In this document: piece by piece, positions 1 to 5,082 of the stretch | Position numbering within the stretch: the first letter of the stretch is position 1 | How the letters are laid out: each line of letters starts with the position of its first letter | From: Candidatus Woesearchaeota archaeon | Lineage (GTDB): Archaea > Nanobdellota > Nanobdellia > Woesearchaeales > UBA10216 | Direction of reading: 5' to 3' | Length of the DNA stretch: 5,237 nt | Assembly (NCBI GenBank): GCA_023269295.1 | Contig: JAHFTU010000018.1 | Coordinates: 10,375-15,611, forward strand | Translations under genes and position numbers: made by a program | The notes under the pieces: model-generated | What the model saw: only the letters and a program-made list of their open reading frames with translations | Told to the model about the DNA's origin: nothing | The model's database searches: none

Positions 1-748
1 AAGCAATATTCCTGACCTTCCCGAAGTGGTAGACCTGGTCGCCAACAACAAAAACCTCAAAGCTACTGAGATTCTGCTGCATGAACGGGCTGATGAACTT
101 TTCCTTCAGGATGTCGGTGCCTATCGTTATCTGGTTGAATGACGGCATCACAATCATTTTCTTGCTCTTCCACTTGCCCACGACAAAGCACTTGTAAAGC
201 TCGCTCCTTGCTCCATCCCTCAATGAAACAGCAGGGTGCTCGTTGCCAACAATAACGACTTTTGACTTTTCAAATTCTTTGCTTGCGTGAACTTCGTGGC
301 CGTGGCAGATGAACTTGTCGTTGATTGCGATGTTTTCCACAACAACAATGCCCCTTTTCCTCGCAATCGGAGCCAGCTTAATGTCATGGTTGCCCTTGAT
401 GAGGATGACCTGCCCGGCGTGCTCCAGCAGGAAGTCAATGAACTTCAGGATTTCACGCCACTCCTGGTCTGAAATGGTGCCAAAGTCGTGCTTAAGGTCG
501 CCGTTAACAACAACTGCCTCCAGCTTTTCTTTTTTAAGCCCTTTTATTCGCTGCTGCAACAGGGAGAAGATTTTTTCCAATCTGCTTATTGTGTCCTTGA
601 ACTGGAAGCGCGGCATAAAAACGCCGTGCTTTGCCATTGCCTCCTCGTAGCCAAGGTGAACGTCCCCGATTACCATGATGTTTTCCTTTTTCAGGTAAAG
701 GGCGAGGTCGGCTGTTTCAATTCCCGGAAGCGCCTCAATCATATCCAT
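1..748 (-). CDS. Metallophosphoesterase, ICC-like (COG1407-type), 3' end beyond window
   Basis: A calcineurin-like metal-dependent phosphoesterase of the archaeal ICC-like group, whose relatives are often encoded beside Lhr-type helicases; the substrate is unknown, probably nucleic acid or nucleotide phosphodiesters in the cytoplasm. Reading the minus strand from ATG at 748 gives 249 open codons up to the window edge. The motifs come in family order: GDVHLGYE (residues 28-35, metal ligands D29 and H31), NGDLKHDFG (82-90, D84), KGNHD (118-122, N120 and H121), CHGHE (148-152) and GNEHPAV (168-174). The C-terminal stretch ending in a VYHFGKV-type strand suggests only a few residues are missing. 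A second ATG lies at 742. I prefer 748 because a TTTATA box ends 23 bp upstream, fitting a leaderless mRNA. One oddity is Asn169, where a GHxH-type motif would carry a metal-binding His. The family call is firm; the biological role is not. Confidence 0.9.
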   Translation of the reverse strand, partial: MDMIEALPGIETADLALYLKKENIMVIGDVHLGYEEAMAKHGVFMPRFQFKDTISRLEKIFSLLQQRIKGLKKEKLEAVVVNGDLKHDFGTISDQEWREILKFIDFLLEHAGQVILIKGNHDIKLAPIARKRGIVVVENIAINDKFICHGHEVHASKEFEKSKVVIVGNEHPAVSLRDGARSELYKCFVVGKWKSKKMIVMPSFNQITIGTDILKEKFISPFMQQNLSSFEVFVVGDQVYHFGKVRNIA

Positions 749-770
749 AGCAGCCAGAAAATCAGAAGGG

Positions 771-776
771 TATAAA
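771..776 (-). promoter_or_regulatory. TATA box of the metallophosphoesterase gene
   Basis: TTTATA on the minus strand, centred about 25 bp upstream of the ATG at 748. That is the usual archaeal TATA-to-start distance and predicts a leaderless transcript. No Shine-Dalgarno sequence precedes the ATG. Its upstream edge, where TFB would contact a BRE, overlaps an AACCAAT repeat (776-782 read on the minus strand). Confidence 0.6.
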
Positions 777-798
777 TTGGTTGCTGAAAAGCGTAAAG

Positions 799-806
799 TA
801 TATAAA
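799..806 (+). promoter_or_regulatory. TATA box of the MNT/HEPN operon
   Basis: TATATAAA, preceded by a purine-rich BRE-like GCGTAAAG (791-798). A start about 25 bp downstream would fall near 827, leaving a leader of roughly 20 nt that holds the AAGGTGG ribosome-binding site. The box is directly followed by an AACCAAT repeat, so a bound repressor would hinder TBP/TFB or polymerase. It lies back to back with the TATA box of the divergent phosphoesterase gene. Confidence 0.7.
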
Positions 807-836
807 TAACCAATATTTTGGGTTATATGAACCAAT

Positions 837-843
837 AAGGTGG
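837..843 (+). promoter_or_regulatory. Ribosome-binding site AAGGTGG deciding the GTG 849 start
   Basis: AAGGTGG resembles the archaeal Shine-Dalgarno (GGAGGTG) and lies 5 nt before the GTG at 849. It overlaps the alternative in-frame GTG at 840 and so cannot serve that codon. This favours 849 as the start. It is the only convincing Shine-Dalgarno in front of a start codon in this window. Confidence 0.5.
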
Positions 844-848
844 TTATT

Positions 849-1469
849 GTGATTACAGAAAAACAGCTTAAAATTTTTGAAGTGCTTGCAAGGCAGCCCT
901 TTGCAGAATTTACCAGGAAGCAAATCAAGCACGAATCAAAAGAAAAATCAAACAATGCCCTGGCTTTGGCAATAAAAAGATTCAAGAAAGAAGAAGTGCT
1001 ACTTGAGAAGAAAGTCGGCAAATCCGGATTATTAACCCTTAACCTGAATAATGATTTAACTTTTTACTACGTATCTTTAGCGAATGAACGGAGAATTGAA
1101 AAAGCAGCTAAAACGGCAATAAAAAGATTGAAAGAAGAAATTGGCCCAATAACGCACTTTTATTCTCTGGTAATATTCGGCTCCTATGCAATACACGAAC
1201 AAAAAGAGACATCTGACCTTGACATTGCTGTGTTTATTGAAACCGAAGGAAAAAGAAAACAGATTGAGGCAGTAATCAACAGCACCAAATTAAAGATACT
1301 TGCTGAAGTGGATGCCCATGTAATCCCAAAAGCAGAATTCATTGAAATGCTAACCAATGATGAGGAAAATCTTGGAAAACAGATAGCAAGAAAGCATCTT
1401 GCTGTCCATAACAACCAGATATTTTACGGGCTTGTCAAGGAGGGGATGAAACACGGATTCCATATTTAA
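849..1469 (+). CDS. Winged-helix / minimal nucleotidyltransferase (MNT) fusion, putative HEPN antitoxin
   Basis: Two domains are visible, numbered from the alternative GTG at 840 (209 codons; subtract 3 for the preferred start at 849). Residues about 5-70 look like a winged helix-turn-helix: a first helix TEKQLKIFEVLA, a basic helical stretch around 26-50, and a wing near 53-68. Residues about 90-200 form a pol-beta-like minimal nucleotidyltransferase with the GS-x10-DxD signature: G114, S115, D126 and D128, with a likely third acidic residue D158 in AEVDAHVI. In characterised HEPN/MNT pairs the MNT enzyme neutralises the HEPN RNase by AMPylating it. The HEPN gene follows immediately, which supports that partnership. 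The N-terminal wHTH suggests this protein also represses its own promoter through the AACCA/TGGTT repeats. The gene is AT-rich compared with its flanks. Domain calls are firm; antitoxin activity is inferred. Confidence 0.88.
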   Translation: MITEKQLKIFEVLARQPFAEFTRKQIKHESKEKSNNALALAIKRFKKEEVLLEKKVGKSGLLTLNLNNDLTFYYVSLANERRIEKAAKTAIKRLKEEIGPITHFYSLVIFGSYAIHEQKETSDLDIAVFIETEGKRKQIEAVINSTKLKILAEVDAHVIPKAEFIEMLTNDEENLGKQIARKHLAVHNNQIFYGLVKEGMKHGFHI

Positions 1470-1509
1470 GCTGTATCTGCAAAGAGCGCAAAACGAGCTC
1501 AACCTGTCA

Positions 1510-1938
1510 ATGATTGTAATGAAAATCAGCGACGACAAAGAACTGCAGTTATCCGCATTCAACATGAAAGAAGACACTTATTACAGCGCAACAATATCAC
1601 ACGCTTATTATTGCATATTCTACGCTGCGAAGGCCTATCTTTTGGCAAAAGGCATCAAAACAGAGCCTCCGGAGGAGCACAAGAAGACATTTGAAGAATT
1701 TTCAAAGCTTGTTGAAAAAGGGATTGTTGATGTTGAACTATTGAAGATTTACGAAAAAATGCTTGTCAGGGCAGATACCCTCCTGCACATATTCGAGCTT
1801 GAGAAAGGAAAGCGGGGAAAATTCACTTACAGAAGAATACCACAGGCAAACAGGGAGCCGGCAAAAGAAAGCATAGACAATGCGCAATTCTTCTTCAAGA
1901 ATGTTTATGGCTTGTGCGAAAAGATTACTGGAGAATAG
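1510..1938 (+). CDS. HEPN-domain protein, putative toxin partner of the MNT
   Basis: An alpha-helical protein of 142 codons from ATG 1510. The stretch YYSATISHAYYCIFYAAK (residues 24-41) matches the helix typical of HEPN proteins associated with nucleotidyltransferases. It is followed by KGIKTEPPEEHKKTFEEF (47-64) and a C-terminal helix after PQANREPA (111-118). Many HEPN proteins are metal-independent RNases using R-x4-6-H; the only such spacing here is R87-x5-H93, with Phe at H+2. The start is doubtful: no Shine-Dalgarno precedes 1510, and the same frame is open from 1450 and encodes FKLYLQRAQNELNLS, which looks like the missing first HEPN helix, but it contains no ATG, GTG or TTG. The gene lies 40 nt after the MNT stop and is presumably cotranscribed. 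The family call is strong; toxicity is inferred. Confidence 0.87.
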   Translation: MIVMKISDDKELQLSAFNMKEDTYYSATISHAYYCIFYAAKAYLLAKGIKTEPPEEHKKTFEEFSKLVEKGIVDVELLKIYEKMLVRADTLLHIFELEKGKRGKFTYRRIPQANREPAKESIDNAQFFFKNVYGLCEKITGE

Positions 1939-1945
1939 CCGACAA

Positions 1946-2368
1946 TTACCCGAAGCTTTCCGGCAACTCCATCTCGCCAAGGGAGCACCGCTGGCAGATT
2001 GTGCCATCCAAGCTAAGGCCCTTGAGCTTGAGCACCTTGAACGGCCTGCCGCAGTTGGCGCAAGTTATGGTAACCTGCTCCAATGTAGGAACCTCATCGG
2101 CAGCCCTCTGGCCGCTAACAGGCGCGGCTGGCTTAGGCCTCCTTATTAACTGAGGCTTCCTGGCTTTTACCTTCCTAGACTTCTTAGATGCCCTTTTAGA
2201 AACTGACATTTTTCTCACAGATGATTTAGACGACTTGCGCACCTTACGAGCCAGCTTGCGTGGCCTCCCACGTCGACTTGCGTCGACGGGGCCCAGTCGA
2301 GTTCGCCTCGACTTGGGCTTGCCAGAACGGGCAGCACTTCCCTTTTTAGCCTTGCCGTGCTTCTTCAT
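1946..2368 (-). CDS. Basic AT-hook / zinc-ribbon protein, hypothetical
   Basis: I do not recognise this 140-residue protein as a named family. Its first 80 residues are about 44% Lys plus Arg (35 by hand count), with Ser, Ala and Pro making up much of the rest, like a histone H1-type tail. RRGRPRK at residues 32-38 matches the AT-hook core RGRP, which binds the minor groove of AT-rich DNA. Residues 100-128 hold two CxxC knuckles (C103/C106 and C125/C128) spaced 18 residues apart, the pattern of a zinc ribbon. Probable nucleic-acid binding follows, perhaps in chromatin or alongside the helicase. It lies 28 nt downstream of the helicase gene on the same strand, with a possible TATA box in between and no Shine-Dalgarno. 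The four ordered cysteines favour this reading over the overlapping plus-strand frames. The gene converges on the HEPN gene with a 7-bp gap. Confidence 0.75.
   Translation of the reverse strand: MKKHGKAKKGSAARSGKPKSRRTRLGPVDASRRGRPRKLARKVRKSSKSSVRKMSVSKRASKKSRKVKARKPQLIRRPKPAAPVSGQRAADEVPTLEQVTITCANCGRPFKVLKLKGLSLDGTICQRCSLGEMELPESFG
2292..2317. repeat. Hairpin and GTCGA-repeat cluster inside the zinc-ribbon gene
   Basis: CCCAGTCGAG (2292-2301) and CTCGACTTGGG (2307-2317) are inverted repeats with a 5-nt loop and one unpaired T, giving a GC-rich stem. Just upstream are two palindromes GTCGAC at 2272-2277 and 2282-2287. Together these make four GTCGA or TCGAC elements in about 45 bp. They lie in the codons for the Arg-rich tail around the AT-hook, so the repeats may simply reflect coding of repeated Arg/Ser/Asp residues. 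Confidence 0.5.
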
Positions 2369-2395
2369 AACGCAAAGCTTTTTGCCCCTGCCGAA

Positions 2396-2401
2396 TTTAA
2401 A
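2396..2401 (-). promoter_or_regulatory. Possible TATA box of the zinc-ribbon gene
   Basis: TTTAAA within TATTTAAATT on the minus strand, overlapping the helicase stop codon and centred about 30 bp upstream of the ATG at 2368. It would give a leader of about 5 nt, in keeping with the lack of a Shine-Dalgarno. Cotranscription with the helicase gene is equally possible. Confidence 0.35.
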
Positions 2402-5039
2402 TAGTTTTTGCTTTCTCGCCTATCTTCGCCAGCACCTTCTGGTGCATCCTCTTGAGGAACTCCTGCTTATCCTCAATGCGCATCACGTCGGTGTGGGCTT
2501 CCAGGACTATGTTAAATGCAAAGGGCGAGGGCATTGGCGTGCTTATTGCCTTGACTTTAATCTTGCCGTCTTCAACAAGCTTGAGCACGGTTGCGGCTGC
2601 GGGAAGGTCCATCAGGTCCTCAAGCACCTCCCTTCGGGCTTCCTTGAGGATGCTGAAGTCAGGGCTGATGCGCCGGACAGCATTAATTAATATCTGCGAG
2701 GATACCTGCTGCCTACCAACGCGCCTGGTGTGGCCCTTGTACTCGCGCAGAATCATCAAAGCCCTAGCGGCGCAGTGGCGGAATCGCCTGCGCAGGATTT
2801 CAGTGCGCTCAAGGGCTGCCGAGAGAACCTGCAGAAGCTTGTCAGACTTAAGCAACTTCAGCGGCGCTGCCGCGTTAAACGGCTTCTCATAAGCAACGTA
2901 AAAGCCGTTGTCTGTGATGCCCACCTCAACGTCGCGGTGCTGGGTCCGTGAAATGGCAAAAGCAACTGCCCGTGAAAGGCAGTCATTCACCCTCCTGCCA
3001 AATATGGAGTGAAAAACAGCGTAATGGCGCCTATCCTCAGCATAGGTCTCAACAATAATCTTCTTGTCGTGCGGAATCTCGGCAAAAAGAAACTGCTCCC
3101 TGAAATAATCGTAGATTGACTGCGCTGAATTGGCATCAACATAGAGGTAGGTGTTAATGAAGTCCAGAATCTCCTCCCGGCTGCGGTTGTGGTTGAACTT
3201 TTCCTCCATCAATCTTCGGAACCTGCCAATGCTCGAAGCAAGGTCATAGCTCAGCGGCAGCATCTCGGAAAACCACGACGGGATGGTTGGGGGGCGGTCC
3301 ACAGAAGAGTTAACGTAGGCAACCATGCCCTTTGCATGGCCAAACTGGTACTTGTCGCCACCCAGCACGAACACGTCGCTCTTCTTGAGCCGCTCAAGGA
3401 AAGATTCGTCAATCTTGCCCACAACCTGCTCAGTGCCTGAAATTTTTACTGTAACGAAAGTTTCATCAGGAATTGTGCCAATGTTTGTCATGTAAATAAC
3501 CCGGCTCATTTTGCCTCTTCTTCCAATCATGCCGGTTGACTCATCGTACCATATCTTTGCGTAAATGTGCCTGTCTTCCAGCGAGATGTACTTGCCACTC
3601 AGGTAATCAAGGACGTCCTTGAAATCATTGAAGCTCAGATTACAATAGCAGTAGCTGCTGCGAATCATATTGAACAAATCATTAATGCCAATCTGATCAG
3701 CAATAGCTATGCCAAAAATCTGCTGCGCAAGCACGTCAAGGCAGTTTGTCGGCAGGTGGATGCGGTCAATCTCCCGCTCTATTGCTGACTTGAGCAGCAC
3801 AGCGCACTCCACAAGGTCATCACGGTCAAGAACAATAATCCTGCCTGTTGATGTCTCGTGAAGCTTGTGGCCGCTCCTGCCAATCCTCTGGATTGCCCTC
3901 GCAACTGATTTAGGGCTGCCAAGAAGAATAACGAGGTCAATGTAGCCGATGTCAATGCCAAGCTCAAGGCTCGTGGAACTCACAACGCACTTCAACTTGC
4001 CTAAGCGCAGGGCGCTTTCAATACCATAACGGTAGCCCTTGCTCAGCGAGCCGTGATGGGCGCCGATGGTCTGCTCTGCTGTTGCATAGTTCTTTGGGAA
4101 CTTCTCCTTGAGATGGTTAATCACCCTCTCAGTTGCCGAGCGTGTGTTTGTAAAAATAAGGGTAGTACGGTGCTGCTGGATAAGGCCGTCAATGAGGGTG
4201 TACATCGCATCGCGCATGGACGCCTGGCTGGCATCAATCAGGTCAGGAACCGGGCTGATGACCTTAAGGTCCATCTTCTTGACAAACTGCACATCACAGA
4301 TTTTACAGTTGCGGTATTCCCCGCTGCCGACGTCAGCGATTCCAACAAGGAACTTGGCAATTTCCTCCAGCGGGGCGATTGTCGCAGACAGCCCGATGCG
4401 GGTCATGGCGGGGGAAAGCCGCTGCAGCCGCTCCAGGCTAAGGGAAAGATGGACTCCCCTCTTATTTTCCGCAAGGGCGTGAATCTCGTCAACAATGCAC
4501 CAGTCCACGCTTTTCAGGTGCCCGACAAACTTCGAGGAAGAAAGGACAATCGCAAGGGATTCGGGCGTGGTGATTAGGATGTGCGGCGGCTTTCTGAGCA
4601 TCTTTGACTTTTCAGCTGGCGTGGTGTCGCCTGTCCTCACCGCAACGCGAATGCCCAGCTTCTTCCCTGCAAGTTTCTCAATTTCCTCCAGCGGCTCCTT
4701 AAGGTTCTTGCTGATATCATTGTTCAGGGCTTTCAACGGAGAAACGTACACGCAGTAAATCCTGTCTTCAAGGATGCCCTTCTGGCTGCAGTCAACCAGC
4801 TCATTAAGGATGGAAAGGAAAGCTGTCAGGGTCTTTGTCGCGCCTGTAGGCGCAGAAACAAGGATGTTGCTGCGGCTGTGAATCTCCATCACGCCAAAAA
4901 GCTGCGGCAGGCTGAATGCCTTGAAGCGCGAAAAAAACCACTGCTTCACAAGAGGGTTCAGCACGCGCATTATCTCATCTGGCGTGTTCGGGGTTTCCTT
5001 TCTCACGATTTCTCCACTTTCAACTGCTGCCACAACCAT
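2397..5039 (-). CDS. lhr: Lhr-family superfamily 2 DNA helicase
   Basis: An ATP-dependent 3'-5' helicase of the Lhr (large helicase-related) family, linked to DNA repair and recombination. At 880 residues it has the usual size of archaeal Lhr and looks complete. Motifs appear in order: FSLPQ Q-motif (42-46), motif I SAPTGATKT (62-70), Ia VSPLKAL (99-105), ITTPES (156-161), motif II DEIH (184-187), motif III SAT (218-220), motif IV LIFTNTRSATER (294-305), AHHGSLS (327-333), motif V STSLELGIDIG (355-365) and motif VI QRIGRSGH (384-391). Two RecA-like domains (about 25-225 and 270-420) are followed by a region fitting the Lhr winged helix and C-terminal beta-rich domain. Motif I is unusual, with GATKT where GxGKT is usual. 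The ATG at 5039 is supported by a TTTAAA box about 26 bp upstream and no Shine-Dalgarno. The gene precedes the zinc-ribbon gene on the same strand. Only the physiological substrate is uncertain. Confidence 0.96.
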   Translation of the reverse strand: MVVAAVESGEIVRKETPNTPDEIMRVLNPLVKQWFFSRFKAFSLPQLFGVMEIHSRSNILVSAPTGATKTLTAFLSILNELVDCSQKGILEDRIYCVYVSPLKALNNDISKNLKEPLEEIEKLAGKKLGIRVAVRTGDTTPAEKSKMLRKPPHILITTPESLAIVLSSSKFVGHLKSVDWCIVDEIHALAENKRGVHLSLSLERLQRLSPAMTRIGLSATIAPLEEIAKFLVGIADVGSGEYRNCKICDVQFVKKMDLKVISPVPDLIDASQASMRDAMYTLIDGLIQQHRTTLIFTNTRSATERVINHLKEKFPKNYATAEQTIGAHHGSLSKGYRYGIESALRLGKLKCVVSSTSLELGIDIGYIDLVILLGSPKSVARAIQRIGRSGHKLHETSTGRIIVLDRDDLVECAVLLKSAIEREIDRIHLPTNCLDVLAQQIFGIAIADQIGINDLFNMIRSSYCYCNLSFNDFKDVLDYLSGKYISLEDRHIYAKIWYDESTGMIGRRGKMSRVIYMTNIGTIPDETFVTVKISGTEQVVGKIDESFLERLKKSDVFVLGGDKYQFGHAKGMVAYVNSSVDRPPTIPSWFSEMLPLSYDLASSIGRFRRLMEEKFNHNRSREEILDFINTYLYVDANSAQSIYDYFREQFLFAEIPHDKKIIVETYAEDRRHYAVFHSIFGRRVNDCLSRAVAFAISRTQHRDVEVGITDNGFYVAYEKPFNAAAPLKLLKSDKLLQVLSAALERTEILRRRFRHCAARALMILREYKGHTRRVGRQQVSSQILINAVRRISPDFSILKEARREVLEDLMDLPAAATVLKLVEDGKIKVKAISTPMPSPFAFNIVLEAHTDVMRIEDKQEFLKRMHQKVLAKIGEKAKTI

Positions 5040-5062
5040 AAGCTTCGTGGATAGAAAGAGGA

Positions 5063-5068
5063 TTTAAA
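5063..5068 (-). promoter_or_regulatory. TATA box of the Lhr helicase gene
   Basis: TTTAAA within CTTTTAAATCC on the minus strand, centred about 26 bp upstream of the ATG at 5039. It lies in the 43-nt gap after the upstream gene's stop. The spacing predicts a leaderless or nearly leaderless mRNA and supports the annotated start over the internal Met24. Confidence 0.55.
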
Positions 5069-5082
5069 AGGGTTATCCCAGC

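Larger units (their letters stand above)
776..847. promoter_or_regulatory. Operator-like AACCA/TGGTT repeat cluster
   Basis: The divergent intergenic region holds repeated copies of one short motif. ATTGGTT is at 776-782. AACCAAT, its reverse complement, is at 808-814 and again at 830-836. TGGTT is at 841-845, and a variant GGGTT is at 820-824. They pair into three inverted repeats: ATTGGTT/AACCAAT (776-782 with 808-814), ATAACC/GGTTAT (806-811 with 821-826) and AACCA/TGGTT (830-834 with 841-845). The copies abut both TATA boxes and the ribosome-binding site of the nucleotidyltransferase gene. The first gene of the cassette encodes a winged-helix domain, so autoregulation is the natural reading. 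The repeats are seen directly; the operator role is inferred. Confidence 0.55.

Noticed and set aside
220..650. Open frames on both strands inside the phosphoesterase region (220-438 minus, 287-472, 309-650 and 488-775 plus)
   Set aside because: They overlap the minus-strand phosphoesterase frame, which carries all family motifs in order. Their translations are low-complexity Ser/Leu/Thr or lack any recognisable motif.
776..847. CRISPR-like repeat or riboswitch in the divergent intergenic region
   Set aside because: The repeated unit is only 5-7 bp, with irregular spacing and mixed orientation. This fits protein-binding sites rather than a CRISPR array or a structured leader.
1939..1945. Target-site duplication or attachment site flanking the MNT/HEPN cassette
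   Set aside because: I compared the sequence around 749-790 with that around 1930-1960 and saw no convincing direct repeat, so insertion is argued only from strand and composition.
1880..2153. Plus-strand frames across the zinc-ribbon gene (1880-2149 and 1914-2153)
   Set aside because: They overlap the end of the HEPN gene and then run antisense to the four-cysteine protein. No motif or ribosome-binding site supports them.
2235..4758. Several plus-strand frames of 73-174 codons antisense to the helicase gene, the longest at 4053-4577
   Set aside because: The helicase frame is continuous with every SF2 motif; the antisense frames are expected in GC-rich coding DNA and show no domain.
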